Assembly: GCA_029531795.1 (NCBI GenBank)
Contig: JAPEIS010000018.1
Coordinates: 496,001 to 560,000, forward strand
Direction of reading: 5' to 3'
DNA length: 64,000 nucleotides
Source: Sclerotinia nivalis
Lineage: Eukaryota; Ascomycota; Leotiomycetes; Helotiales; Sclerotiniaceae
Shown: piece after piece, positions 11,766 through 25,300 of the stretch
Numbering within the stretch: position 1 is the stretch's first letter
Layout of the letters: the number at the start of each line of letters is the position of its first letter
Program-made: the position numbers and the translations under genes
The notes under the pieces: generated by a model
The model's database searches: none
What the model saw: only the letters and a program-made list of their open reading frames with translations
Told to the model about the DNA's origin: nothing

Positions 11766-14323
11766 TCACGTACGCGGTATCTGCTGACTCTGTTGTTGAT
11801 GTTGAAGAGAAGATAAAGTACGACTTCCATTACCCCCGCCAGCCATTGAAGCATCCACAACGTTTCTCGGCGTCTGATGTTGCTGTTGGCCTTGACCTTG
11901 ATAATCAACCCCTGGCCCCGAAGTGCCGGCGGCAGTCGCGGGACTATTTTCAAGATAATTCGATAAGTCCCATGAGCCTCTAGCGCTTGCTACAGCTGCC
12001 ACATTTCCAAGTTGTGCTTGATAGTGTTGTTGTGGTGTAGGCATGTGATGTGTAGTTCCTTGCGGCCAATGACTCGATTCTTGTGTACCATGTGGTACTG
12101 CGATCCTTAGATCAGGGGGACCACCTTGAAAATTTATTGATTTTTGGCTTTGTGGTGAGATTGCTCTTTGTGCGGGAATATTGGAATTGTAAGCTGTAGA
12201 AGTTGTTGATCCTGATATTGATCGTGGTGAAATTCCTCCATGATGATCACTTGTGTATGGTAAGCCTACAGATGAAGTTTCCGTAGCGTAACCGGTGGAG
12301 CTGACGGGTGTCAGGAGGGCAGGGACATGTGCGGGTGGAAGGGTTGAGGAAGGACTGGCGGACTAAAATTCATTGTTAGCATTTTAATTCATACCAAGGA
12401 ATCGATAAATCAAAAGGTGTGCTTACATATTTGCTGATAATCTTCTTCAAAGCGGGTCCTAAATCCTTCCAGTGAAAGACTTTGACATCCTTTTCAATAT
12501 TACGAGGCTTAGGATTAGGGAACGCCATGATGACTTTAAAGAACTCCTCGCTGTCAGGCTTTCCTTTAGACACAGTGGCGGGCCGGAAACCTTCTAGATT
12601 TCTCCGTATCCTGTTCTTTTCTTCCACGGTGAACTTTGCTGCCACTAACGCTTCTAATAGAGTAATAGTATCCACGCTTGTGACATAACAATCATTTTTC
12701 TCTTCCCAATATATGCAGCTGATTACAACAGATTGAGGCGGTCGTTCATCAGCTGAAATAGAGTTGAAAGTTGTCGTAATGGTGCATCCGGATTGTGATC
12801 GCTTGAATTGGACCAGCCGCCTCTTTGATTCCCATTCTTCTGCGGTCCAATTATTTACCATCATATCACCCAAATCTCCGCTGATTTCCAATTTTGCTTT
12901 GTTTGCGTACATTGGGTAAGGATTGTATGTATGGCCTGCATGAGGTGTAGCACCCGGACTTGACGATTGTAAGGTGGAAGTTCTTATCAAAGCTGGGTTG
13001 CCAGGAGACGGTAAGGATGACATATTGGATCGTTGCATTGAATTTGATGGTAAACCAGGGCTTCGCGCCATACTCGAACCAATCGTTGAATATCCAGAGT
13101 TCCAAGTAGATACATGCGGAGAATGTGCTTTGAGAGTGGGTGGCGAAGCTGTTGATGAATTTCCATATCCATAACCCATGTTCCTAGGCGCAGCTTGAGT
13201 TGGATAGCCACCGGAGGATCGATTATATTGAGGCATCAGATTACTGTAGGAAGAACTTGCTTGAAGGTACGGTGAGTATGAGGAGGGCGAGCCATCGCTC
13301 GATGAAAATGCATAAGGAAATTCCTCCTTCGGTTTTAACTGTTGGGAATTACGTTTCGCTGGGCTCCTCATTAATTCCGCAGATTCTGTCGAGATCTTCC
13401 TTTTCCTAGTTCCCTCAAGTGATTGTGGGCCATTTTCGTATGTGAAGTCCCCAACATCAACCTTGGAAATAACATCTCCATCACCTTCCATGAACATCGA
13501 CACTGGTACCCGGGAAGAGGACCAATTTGTAGATGCAAACTGAGGAACCTCACAAGCCACAACGTAATTGCAAACTCCACCAGACTGGTTCATTTTCCTT
13601 ACGGAGGCCTGGCATTTCTGCTGTCCAAACACCAAGTAGAAGGTCGGCGAGTTCGAAGTCAAGAGCTCGTACAAAGTGGTTATGTAGACGCTGACTGGAG
13701 TACCCTGACTTCCCCGCTGAGGCGAAAATGATGTAACTTCGGGTATCGGCGTAGACCCAACATTCAAGTAAGGACCCGCTTGTTCATCATAAGTAGTACG
13801 TGTGGTACTTGATGCATAACCTAGCGAAGTTATCTGTCCGGCATTTTGATAAACTGGGGCAGGGGTTGACGTTGGAATTGAAGACTGGGTTCCATATGAA
13901 GGCGTTGAGTATGGGTATGCGTTCTCGGGATATGATCGTCCAGTTTCGTAGCCTGTTTTTGAAGTTAGTGATTCCATGGTTCGTATGACATTTGGGTAAA
14001 GGAGTATCCCTTGGCCATACTGACCATGGAGCTGTGGTGGTTGCGGTTTCCCGTAGGCAGACATTGACAGGATATCTGTCGGGGAATCCGCCCGGGGCAC
14101 AAGGGCTTCCTCGTACCCTCCTTCGTGTAAGGCTGTAGTCTCTGGTGATGGATAAGTCTCGTCGATTATTATCGGTCGACCAGAGGAGAGGTGTTCGGAC
14201 TGTAAGTAAAGCATTGTATTAGCAGGAAAGATATCTCCAAGAAAATAAAGGTTGTAAGGATACACATACGTCGAACAAAGTGTAAGTTGAGTAGGCCAGT
14301 TTGGCGGTGGGAGAAGAACAGGG
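11766..14323 (-). CDS. medA: Medusa-type developmental regulator (MedA/Ren1/Acon-3 family)
   Basis: The exons seen are 14323-14270, 14199-12427 and 12362-11766, about 807 aa so far. Both introns have clean sites (GTATGT..TTACAG; GTAAGC with GCTAAC branch and TTTTAG) and join in phase 0. The protein has a Ser/Tyr/Pro-rich N-terminus, an IPT/TIG-like segment at about residues 170-265 (starts IPEVTSFSPQRGSQGTPVSV), a low-complexity Ser/Pro/Tyr middle, and the conserved Medusa block at about 455-610 (NNWTAEEWESKRRLVQFKR, then VFHWKDLGPALKKIISKY). The C-terminal exon is Gln/Ser-rich. In Aspergillus, Fusarium and Neurospora this family controls conidiophore morphogenesis and timing of conidiation regulators, presumably in the nucleus. 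The true start is unresolved: the first visible exon begins at a TTTTTAG acceptor with no in-frame ATG, so at least one more 5' exon lies upstream. Family assignment is from remembered motif resemblance. Confidence 0.85.
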
Positions 14324-17300
14324 CTAAAAATACTATTGACTCCACAAGAACGCTAGATGAACACTTCCACGATTCGAGAAGTTCTACTGATGAATATCGT
14401 AGAAAATTCGGGCCATGGAAAATGCAAGTATCGTGAAGTGTTGTTAAGGTTGTGAAGAACGAGAATTGCGCGATGTTGAGCGGTGTCTATATGACGATTT
14501 AGAAAGAATGAAGTATATGGAGGTAATTGTTATTGAAAATGGAGCCTTTTCCAAAGATACTCCAAGTGACAAAGTATTGGGTGGATAATGGTAGTCTGTG
14601 AGATAAATTTTGGTACCCTAGGACACTCAGATGGAATAGTTCCCTTTTTCCGTTCTTGGGGAAAATTAGGGTTTGATCCGCAGTGACTTATAACGATTGA
14701 ATGATGAGATACCGAGTTTAAGTAATAGAACTTGAATAGAACAGGTTAGTCGAAGAAATAGTTTCAGAGCTGAATCCTTTTTCAACGACGCTTGTTTTCC
14801 AATATCTTAACTAGCGATTTTAAGTTCCCGCACTCTAGAAATAACTAGGGCAAAGGCGTAAATCTTTTGAACAAAGTCTCGGGAACATGAAACTAAAAGA
14901 ATAAAGTACTTTAGAGAGTCGATAACGATACTAAAGGAAACTCTATGAATCAATCAGCCTGAATGACTTTACAAAATGATGAAGAGACAAAAAAATATTC
15001 TCAAGATGGCTGACGAGGGGTGTTCATAGCTTAGTTGCATTCATGGTGAGGGATGGGTTGAGGCACGTACAGGACAAAGAATTTGAAGTTTCTTGGATGT
15101 TCGATAGGATATGCCGATTGCCAGAAGATATGCAGCCACCCGGATGGTCGAACCTTTTGAATGAACCTGTTCGTTGCGAGGTAATGTCAGTATTCGTATA
15201 TCAGAAGTATGCCGTCATTATGAGTGTGCCGGTGACAAGTTGTCGTCGAGAAAGATGGTGTAGTATGAACAGGAAGTAAGTAGCATGTGCGCATGAAGGA
15301 GGGTATACCCAGGGTACAACGACAGCCTAGTGGTTAGGTTGTGTGGTGGTCGAGGTGGAGTTATGCTTTTGATCACCCTAGTTCCGTATCTAGAATGGCA
15401 CATATGACTTCTCAGGTGCAAGGATGAGGAGGTGTGATGAACATAAGAATAAATAAAAAAGGTAAAGCGTGAAATACATACAAATGGTGGGGTCTGGAAG
15501 GCACTTTTAGGGTTTATGAGTAAGTTAAGTGACTTCTACTGGGCGAAGAAGAAACGCAGTAGTTAGCTAAAAAGGTAAAGGGCCTGCTGCGTGTGGCCTT
15601 TCTCTTGATTGCTCGGATCTCGTGTAGGGTGCAAGGCGGCTGATGGCTGATCTGCTGAATGTGGTCACACCAATTTGAAAGATTCGAGGAAACTGCTTCA
15701 AACGCCTCGAAAAGGCTGGGCCAAATCAAAAGTCTTCTAGTTTGCTTACCCCGAACGAAAGAATGTAAATATCAAGTCCGTTTATCGGATTCTTGGTATA
15801 GTTTCGAACCCAGATATACTACTTTTTGCGGCTTTCTATTTCATCCGATCGTGTATTGTATATATTAAAAAAAACGTTTGACGTATTTTGTGGGATGAAA
15901 ATGGAGGCTTCGAACGGCAGGATTCGGATGCAGGCTAGACACGTTCTTGATATTGGTTTTGAGTGTGGCGGTTGCCTTTCATAGGATTTGGAATGAGGCA
16001 ATGTTGCTTCGTTGACTCCGAGTCCGGGCAGGGAACTTTTGTAAGGTTCGAAAATATGCGGTCGATATTTTGGTGAAATGCTGCGCAGTCTTGGGTGGTT
16101 GCTAAAGTCTTGAAACTATAGGGTAAGATGTAGTGTGGAGAAAAAAAGGCTGACTTTAACTTTGAAGGCTGTGAGGGAGATGGGTTTTTGATGCGGAAGG
16201 GTATATAAATGGTATGATGTAGTAAGAGTTTGTCGAAAGTGAAGTGGCAGTAATCACTAATTAATATTTTATCGAAGTCGTTGAATGAATATTAAGAGCT
16301 AGATATGGAAGATGTAAAGATTTTCTGGTTAAAAAAACAAACCCAAGGGGTAATAGATGTGTGTTGGCTTGTTCGAGAAAACTGAGGTAGGTAGTATAGG
16401 ATCAAAGTAGGAACATTAGAGCTTGACCGGGAGCTCCTCTCGAATTCGATGCTGACCTCGAATTTCGGCTTGGGTTAAGGAAGATGGATGTTGTTGTTTG
16501 AACTGAGGTGTACTAAATCTATGACATGCATTCCCTAATGGAGAGGATAACGAATACGTTTCTCGCTCTTGCATACGACAGGGTTTCTTTTTAGGAGCAG
16601 GAAAAGACGTGGAGTAGATTTTGGACGAAGGATTCCTTGGAAAAGTGATGATTTCGTAAGGTTCAAAGGATAGAGAAGCCAAGGTCAAATCTAATCGGGT
16701 TTGGTCGTGTGCTTCATTCGATGAAAGTAGATATTGAACTGTAGGTCGGCGACTGCGGCTTGAATTGATGAGATCGAAATGGGAATTATATTCTATGCCG
16801 ATTTATTCAGAATGTGGAGAGGGAGGCTTTGAACAGGACAGGCAGCTTCGGATTAGATTGGACAGAATTGCTTGCTTTTTTTTTATCTCTTTTTCTTTTT
16901 TCTTTCTTGGGACTTGATGGTCTGAATTAAAAATTTATGACAATTAATATTATTTATTATTATTATTATTTGAAAAAAAGATGGTACGAAATTTACAAGA
17001 AGAACATTGGTGCACCAAAAAATTCATGATGGGAATGTGGATGACGGAACTTTACTGTAAGAGGCGGTGACATTTTTCCCTAGGGAGTGGAATGGGGACA
17101 AGGGGAGCCCACTCAAGCTCAAGGATATAAGTTCGAATAGAAATTCTAACGAAGACCCCTTGTTCGGAGAAGGATTATGCTTTAGGTATGGAAGAATTTC
17201 CGTTTTTCGGACAAGTTTCCTCTTTTTCCCAAGTCCCTGTTGAAAGATCTTTTTATTTTCCTTGAGTTTACAGGGGATTATATGGGGATGATCGTTCTAT

Positions 17301-18361
17301 TACAAGGATGATAGAAATTTCAAGAGGGAACTCTTACCCTGCTCATTATTTTCTATTTCACTTGTATGCTTGGCCATTTGAAAGAGCATTTCGGTAATCA
17401 GGTCGACATGGGATGCATCCACGGGTGAGATAGATGGCCGCGAGATGAGATGTTATTGTCGTACAACGTGCCCAGGTTGTAGTTGCCCCTGCTAGGCCCA
17501 TCGATTCAATTGCGGCGAAGCTATTTAGTGGACCAAATAGGGCCACGACTAATATAAAAATAGTGACAAATTAGAAGCTTTTCTGCCTTTATAAGCCTTC
17601 TAAAGCCCATGACAACTTGAGGGATCCCTTCTAACTTCCTAAAGCTCTAACCCTGTAAACTCTCTTTTCTTCCTTGAGCTCCTTGCTTAGAAGCTACTTA
17701 GAAGCCGCGGTACAAGAGCATCCACTGTCCGGAATCCCCCAGAACCCTGAAATAATATACTGCTCCTCCGCTTTCGTAGAGATTGATCGAATGGGATGAA
17801 TGGGAATGGTAGTAGAAGAGTGGTAGAAATGGAATGGTAGAAATGGAATGGATTAATGATGATTGAGGGGCATCGTTTCATAGTTTATTTCGTTTCCGAT
17901 TAGGCCTTTCTTTCTAGTGATGAAGGGGGATTCTCGGTTGAGCAAATTGGTGTTTATTAGATCGATAAATTGTATTGTTCTCAACAGCACAACAAGAATT
18001 GATAGCGTTAACACATCATCATTGCGATGAAGTATGCATTATCTTTCATTTAATCACATTCCTCTTTTATTTCACATCGCAACTCGTGGAAAATACATAC
18101 CGCAGTACATTTAAAAGCCCACGTAATTCCACGTACACTCTTCAGAGCTGCACAATAAAAGTCCCTCGTACGAAGAATACCAAAAGTGCGGTACGTACCG
18201 TTCAATTCATGCCCAAATGAAATGTTCCGAAGAAATTATCATCTGCCCTTTGGCAACTTACATCTTGCATATAATACTTGCATAAATGAACGTCACTAGA
18301 CTTTGTACATACAGTACAAAAGCACCCTTCATTAATATCCATGCCCGGTCAATTGTGAAAC
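14324..18361. other. Gene-free region upstream of the Medusa gene
   Basis: No gene is supportable. This probably contains the missing 5' exon(s), leader and promoter of the Medusa gene. A short frame of ten codons plus stop at 14416-14384 would be an upstream ORF if it is in the transcript, but the acceptor at 14324 suggests it may be intronic. A poly-T/TTTTC run at about 16876-16908 and an ATT microsatellite at 16951-16970 are the only visible structures. Confidence 0.5.
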
Positions 18362-18848
18362 TTATTCCTTTTTTTCTTTCGCTCGGCACTTGAGAAGATC
18401 ACTCAATTGTTTGAGAGTACTTAGATCCCTTGTTAACAGCTCATCCTGGCTATCAATTCCCAGTCTTTGGCATCTGGGTCTATCGAATAGTCCGACGATC
18501 TCATTATCTGAATCTCCGAATTTAGCTTCTTCTCTTGTGATGATGAAATTCCTTCGTGGGAAATCGTCAATCCGGGCATCATTTACTGCTGGGTCTGCTT
18601 ATTTTCGGTCGTAGTATTCTAGACAACCCCCTCGGAAAAGGCACTAACACCAAAAAAGATTCTTGCGCAATATTGTACAGCAGCTCAAATTTTTCGACAT
18701 ATTCTCCTAGCTACATAACACAAGCACAAATGACCATTTCGTCGGAGAAAAAATTCTTGCTACTCTCTGGTCGTTTTAATCGCTTTCGTCGGGTTTGGTC
18801 CAGAGCTAGTAAGGTGAGCGGGATGAGCATGGGAGGCTCGACTCTTTT
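18362..18848 (-). pseudogene. Decayed protein-coding remnant of unknown family
   Basis: On the minus strand, coding-like sequence can be followed for about 160 codons despite lesions. It begins near VEPPMLIPLTLLALDQTRRK, runs through an in-frame TAG at 18713-18711, continues as LGEYVEKFELLYNIAQES, then needs a frame change to reach GGCLEYYDRK. It next meets a TAA at 18601-18599, and then stays open for 78 codons to a natural TAA at 18364-18362. That last stretch (containing FIITREEAKFGDSDNEIVGL) has the balanced charged/hydrophobic composition of a real protein. I do not recognise the family. An alternative is a live gene with introns I failed to place, but no GT..AG pair removes the lesions cleanly. 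Confidence 0.4.
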
Positions 18849-18930
18849 AGGAATTAATGGCTGTCACTTCTCATGCTGAAAAGCTTGGAGCGAAAGCTGG
18901 TGTTCATGATAAGCAATACTAATACTTGAA

Positions 18931-19521
18931 CTAATCAATCGGGAAGTGGATTCCTCCACCAATATTGATGGTTAGAATCGAAAAATGCGTGAAATATGAG
19001 TTATCCTCATCATCGATGTGATCAAAGACGCCCTCGATGATAAATAGGCGTTGGAGTATTGCTTGACGAATCACGGCAGCAGTGTAAGGTTGCTGCAGGC
19101 AAAAGATCGACACTTGGATGTTCGGGAGTGTCAGGTCATCTACATTATGAGAGAGTGCTATGCCTAGGTAGGTGTGCATATTGTGCATATTAGACAGGGC
19201 TAGAAGAGTAGGGTCACTAGACACTGGACGCCACAAACGACAGGCCTGTTCGGAAAGGAAATCCGAATTCTGGAAAGTACCTCTTTTCCCTTTTTGTGCC
19301 CGGTGTAGCCAAATTGATATTCTACATCTTTCCTGGTTGAGTTGAAGAGCTAGGATGAACACCTGGGATGGCAGAGGACTATAACTCAAGTTGCCCAACC
19401 ATAGGAAGGTTCTCAACACCTTACGAGAAAACCACAAGCCTCCCGTCGTGACCGTCGGAGCACAGATTAAAATCGTATTCACCGCTGCTGTGGAATCAAA
19501 GAAAGGGAGGAATAATAACAT
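18931..19521 (-). other. 196-codon open frame, doubtful gene
   Basis: This is the longest uninterrupted frame in the 14-26 kb desert. Its C-terminal half (containing NVDDLTLPNIQVSIFCLQQP) looks protein-like, whereas the first 60 residues look random. It shares strand with the decayed remnant just downstream (18848-18362) and could be part of the same dead locus. No motif, signal peptide or convincing splice extension was found. Confidence 0.2.
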
Positions 19522-22500
19522 TACCCCCTACCTTAGCCTTTCTGATAATGCAGTGCTTTCTCTTATTCGTTACACTCCCGTAGAAATACTTTCTTTCAGG
19601 AATGCGTAATACACTTGGTCAAAATACTTGCAGCCGCCTCCTCCCCTCGTAACGTTATCCACAAACCCGAGTTTTCCTGTCTGCTATTCTATCATGTGAG
19701 CTATGAATAGGACAATAAGACGACCACAATAGAATAGCTCGATCTTCGTAATGAATTTATGAAAATATAATATTGATATTTTTTCTGACCAGATCATGCG
19801 GGAAATTTCCCCAAAGTAATCCCGAACTAATCCTAGTCAAGTAATAAAATTCAGGAGGTGTGGACGAGTTTTCTCCCTTTTATCGTTTGATTGATTTTGA
19901 TTGGATGAAAACCTTGAGATCAATTCGTGGCTGTGCTTGTTTTGAAATAATTGACCCTTCGTTTGGTTGCATCGACAGGATTTGGGCACCCTCTATGGTA
20001 TATCAGCTTGGGAAAAGGGCTTTAGAACTTGATTAGTCATGGGGAAATAGGCTTGTACTTCCCATTGCTCCGTACTGAATACACCTATGAAGGAGAACAA
20101 GAAATGGAAAGCTACTTTTACAAGAAATATGCTAAATTGCTTATTCTTATCCCCCTTCATTGAATTTGATTGCATTGTAGATTGAAGCGACGATATCGGT
20201 ATATCCCATCAATCTAAGCAGAGCTTTTGTCTTTTGTCATTCCGGACCTGCTTGATCTGTTCCGTTCCAAATTTTGGGTTCCAAGCGAAGTATCATTTAT
20301 TTCATTGGGGACTACTTTCCTCACTCCTATTTTAATAAGCTCTCTCGCTCGAAAATCAAAATGGGTACTCCTATCTCTAAAAGTGGCATCGGTTTAGGTC
20401 TTTTCTCCCACAAGACTATCAAGATGCAGAACTTATCAAGGTGCTCAATTCTTTTTGCTTTTTCTTCCTCCCTCACCCCCTTACTCATAAAAGCCATTTT
20501 CATGCATTAATTTGAAAAATCTCAAACGTTCAATATCTGTCGTATATTTCCCACAGAAACCAACGGATTTTCAGGTACCAAGGAAAACAAGCTTTATGAC
20601 CTGAGCCAGATCACCAAATTGACAGCTCGCAAGTACCTAAAAGTTTCCAATTCTAATTCTAAAACTAACACTGACAACTTTTTCTCTTCTCTGAGCGTGG
20701 CTTCAATAGTTTGAATGGCCGAAAAAAAAAACGTCGAAAAAAAGATCCATGAAATTAACAATATTTCAACTTTTTTCCTTGCCTCATCTCATCAGAAATT
20801 CTTTCTTCTATCATGATCAGATCGCTGGACTCGAGATTCCGCGATTGCTTCGTTGTAGTACACGATATTGTCGGATTGTTGCACCTCATGCAAGGTCCCA
20901 TATTCATCATTACCTCATTACCGACTTCCCTCGAAAGCTAGATTGGCCGGCCTTTCGGGTGTGATGTGAAATAAAGTTACGATCATCTACTAGGTTTTTC
21001 TTGTCATACAGGATACCTACGCTTGTTTTCTGTTGCGGGCCAGGGCTCTACACGCCGTTTGCGGCACTACTGGACGGACACCACACCATACACAACAACG
21101 TTGGCGAGTTGGCCCAATGAATCAGATGGAGCCACGACATCTTACAACTTCCAAGGCTCTTCATACAATTATCATACAAATTTGTTATAATACCAAAACA
21201 TCGATTGATTGCGCCACCAAACTTTTGGCTAACAGACCCAAATTACTTCAGACTTCCTTCCCGGAATCGTGTTGTTTTCTATGCGGCGTGCAGCTCTGCG
21301 CGCATTTTTAAAACTACAGCAAAAAATATCATAACAATACAAATTTTCGATTGCTACGCCACGAAGGTAAGCTCCGTGTAATTTCCCATATGGCTACCTG
21401 CATGATTTACTTCCTTACACAAGACTTTTCATTCTTGAAAAAAAGTCGGTCGGCACAATCCGGGCCTTAGATACTTCTGGCAAATTCGCCAAGAATTGCC
21501 ATAATCGGGTTTCGAGTTCAGCTGAGTTAGATAGTCCCGAATCAAATGCTTCTTTTTTGATTGCTTGCTGTTGCTGACATAGCTGTTGTGATAGCATCTC
21601 TTATTACCAACAAAGAATATAAAACTGAATAAGTAAGAGCTTACTTTAATCTTCTGATTCTATTTGTGTTTTCTTCTGTGCATGGACAGGTAACAGGGCT
21701 TTGCATCCTTGTATCACAGTAACTTCTTACCAACCACGGTTCTGGATCCTTATTTGATCTTCTTACCCTTGGCTTGCTGCATGAAGCCGAATTTCGGTTC
21801 CTGGTCGTCGGGTTGATCACAATTTCATGTACTCATCCAATTTAGAATCCATGTATCCCTCTTTCGTACTGCGCTTGTTGGCAAAGTGTTGGTTTGGACT
21901 ATTTTCAGGTCGATTGTGCTGCATGACATCTAAAACGACAAGCTGAACCAACGAACGACCTTGCATTGTATTCAACGAAACGATCAAAACTAAACTCTTT
22001 GCGAAAAGTAAAAAAGTAAAAGAAAAGACGCTTTTCCCGTCCTGTACGAACACTCCACGTGGCGACGACGGAAATGGAAATTGATGACGATAATCTCACC
22101 CTGCAGTTTGTATGTGTTCCCGCGGTTGCCACGTGTATTTAAGGCAAGCCGAGAATTCAACAATTTCCTCAGGCCGGGCGATGGTTGTTATACGAGAGAA
22201 AATCTCAAGGGCGGAATGGATACACGGTATGTAATCAGCCTTTTCTTTCCTTCCTGTCCACTTGGCATGTGCATAGATGATCATTGGACGTCTGTATCTG
22301 CAAGAGATCTACGAAGCATAACCGTCTGCACGGGACAGGGAACAGGGCTTTGGGTTTATGTATGATGGAGTGCCACCAATATCCCTTGGGAATCACGGGT
22401 AGCTTCATATTCTCAATCCCCATGGGGAACATCTACTCGGCTTGCTGAGACGTGAAGATGGAGGCGGGATGAAAGGTACCACAAAACATTGAGACTCGAG

Positions 22501-24828
22501 AAAGTAAGCTCACAGCGATAACGGGGTCTTGAAATGCACAAAGCCAAGTCCATTTGCGAAATTTGGATGATCAAAGTTTAGGTAGGTGCTGTATAATTGT
22601 TCAGTCAAACTCTACTCAAGCTTCCGATTCCAAAAATTACAAGTCTTTGATGCTAGTGCAGATCAAAAGAGAGAGATGGGATTGTATGGCTCTGTCAGGA
22701 ACACAGCATAGATGAGGGGCCAAGGCTTACGATGGCATGGAATGACATTGATGATGCTCACTGCGTTACGCGTCCTTGTAAGATCTTATGCGGTATCTAT
22801 TTGTGAGCGAAGAGCAAAGTTTTAAGTCACTGGTCGAAGGCAAAAGTCAGCCTTAGCAGATCAGATAACCTTCTCTCTTAAAGTTTTGTGGCATACCTGC
22901 AAGTCAAGAACTTCAAGAAATCCAGGTATGCAACGAAAAATATGGTTCTCAATCTTACTGGCTCATTTCAGAAATGGTGAATTGACTTTTGTCTCCGCTG
23001 AAATTGCTGCCATAACTATCATTGAAACATTGCAAGATGTAAATAACATCAATAACAATTTTAAAATTCTGTCTGATCTTTTAAGAACCCGGGACTTCAC
23101 TTCGAACATATTTGCTTGCATCCCAGAAGTCTTGGAGAATTACTTTTCTATGTTAATTCATATTCATCTCCTCTCCTGAGAATTTAGTTATACAGACGGG
23201 AGGTATAGCCGTCATATGTCATCGCGATTGAATTGATGGGAAAGGACCTGGGTATTTTTAAGAAATTAGATCATCAATACATTGTTTAGGATACAACTTA
23301 TAATAAAAGGTTATGAACTTTTAATTCAATTTTTTCATTACCAAAAAAACATTCAATAATTGAACATTGTTCACCCGAAAGAAAATACATTGCAACCTCA
23401 TCTATCTCGGCCTCACGGCTCACATCCCACCCCCTGACCACATTCCCCATAACGAAAAATTCCCGAATGCACGAACCGCGTCCCAACCACGGAACATTGG
23501 TGATGTGATAGCGGAGTGCAGGAATCGGAAAAGTTTGGGTGAGTCTTTCATTTATTTTAACATTTGCCGATCACAGTCGTAGTCACTATCACATGCATGT
23601 GCAGATATTATGTGTGTGTGGGTGAGGGAACATGGTTCAGACGTGGAGTTCGGAAGGGGTTTCTATTTTGGGATAGCAACGCCGTGGGGGCTGGAAATGC
23701 GGGGATGGGTAGCGGTGTTGCAACGACATGTGGTAACATAAATTTTTGGGATCGGGGGAGATGAGGGAGAGAAATACATTCTTTGATTAGAGATGTTTAT
23801 AATGATACATATTATTGATGGATGTTTGGGGGCTGAGGTAAGCTATTTGTACTCTACCACTTCGTGATCAGGTTTTAGGATGTCCAACTGCCCCGGATAA
23901 TCTAATCACTCTCATCTGATAACCTCAGCCGTCTTGGATATTCTTGCCTGGCGTACCAATACATTGAAATCATGACAGCTTTCCTGTCAAACATGCAACT
24001 CCTCATCATTTCCCGTGTTCATCAATCTTTTCCCGTACCAAATGACTTCATCCCTAGAGAATTCCGCACTACCCACATCTATGTATGTTTTTAGTAATCA
24101 ACTCAGGTCTCGTATGCAACACGGTATCATGTATTTTAGATGATAGTCTTCAAAGTGTTCCTTTAGTGGCAGATAGTAACTCTACACAATTTCATCCCGC
24201 ACTCCAGTTCACAACGTGCGTAAATTGTTGCGCCGACTTTGATACTTGGCGATCATCGAGCCTAGGGCAGACCAAACATTGCCCAGTAACTTTCCCCAGT
24301 TTGATAGCTCTCCATGTATTCTATCACGGGTCATAAGTGCAGTTCCAGCAGCAAGTCATCCACTTGAGGATCTTTCGGCTATCTCTATTCTCGATATTCA
24401 AATCAGTTATGGGAGTAGTGTGAATTAGTATTATGGTGGCTGATATTGAAGCATTTGATATTACAGTAGTACGTTCAAATTATGGTATTATGTATTACAG
24501 TACGTATATAACTTAATATATATCACTGTCGATATGCGGAATCACTGGAATTCGATAAATTCTGACAATTTCCTTGGCAATATTGAAGTAATATTGAAGT
24601 AATATTAGCCAAATTCCAATAGATATTGCTTCAATATTACCTATTTCGGAAAGGAATTCATTGAATTTCAGTATTTCCGTATATTTCTAGTGATATGCAA
24701 TATTCTAGATTACACTCAATATTATCAGTGGTATGGAATTCAATATTACACACTTCAATACGGATCCAAAAATGCTATACGCCTCACTATAATGAGGGGC
24801 ATAGGAATTACGCCGCATACTACTTCCA
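19522..24828. other. Gene-free stretch with AT-rich repeats near its end
   Basis: No supportable gene. Short frames (for example 21597-21415 on the minus strand, Gln/Glu/Leu-rich; 22886-23179 on the plus strand) have no recognisable domain. From about 24470 to 24740 the sequence becomes very AT-rich, with repeated AATATTGAAG/AATATTAC words, including a perfect head-to-tail pair of TAATATTGAAG (24589-24610). This borders the hydrolase remnant at 24829. Confidence 0.5.
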
Positions 24829-25300
24829 TCACTGATTCAAATTCTCCGCTCCTGTAAAAAGCCATTGAAGTCCAATGTGGCAATCACATAGTGCAATTGA
24901 AAACGAATATCGTCCCAAATGGTTGGGTTCGAGTCTGTATTCGATAGTGATAAATAAAGGGTTAAATAATTTGATCCATTCAAAGAGGTTGGATAGCGCG
25001 GAGATATATCCACCGGTCATGATAGCTTCAAATAAATTATATTGCAGGCCGGGGAGCTGATAAGGCAACGTTTTTATCCTAGGAGATAATAAGTGGAATG
25101 CCGCCAGTGTCGCTGGGATGACCATGTCCTTAAGATATTTCATGCTCGGTGAGATCGTCTTCTGAGAAGGACATATAGATATTGAAGTGATGCTTCCTGG
25201 CGAGCCATTCTTTCGCGAGATTATCACATAATTTGGACTCATCTTTCAGATGAATTTCGAGTTCGAGGTCTTGCGGTAATTGGAGAGAGGGGGTTTGGGG
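24829..25300 (-). pseudogene. Remnant of an alpha/beta-hydrolase fold-3 (HSL-type) esterase
   Basis: The minus-strand frame ending at 24829 contains a segment that fits the mid-region of hormone-sensitive-lipase-like esterases: a Gly-Gly turn (TGGYISALSNLF) where the HGGG oxyanion motif is expected, then FITIEYRLEPNHLGRYS matching the family's VxVxYRLAPExPxPA strand, then ALCDCHIGLQWLF matching the DC..(G)L.WL helix. Upstream, a different frame (25290-25135, ending FSEDDLTEHEIS) is also coding-like, so a frameshift separates the two parts. The nucleophile elbow GDSAGG and the rest of the protein are missing; the sequence runs straight into the AT-rich block at 24.5-24.8 kb. Resemblance was judged by eye. 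Confidence 0.45.

Noticed and set aside
12974..13731. Plus-strand frames opposite the Medusa gene
   Set aside because: They are antisense shadows of the long minus-strand exon and carry no motifs.
20361..20640. Possible small multi-intron gene starting MGTPISKSGIGLGLF
   Set aside because: A myristoylation-like start and plausible donor/acceptor pairs exist, but the joined frame closes quickly and no family was recognised.
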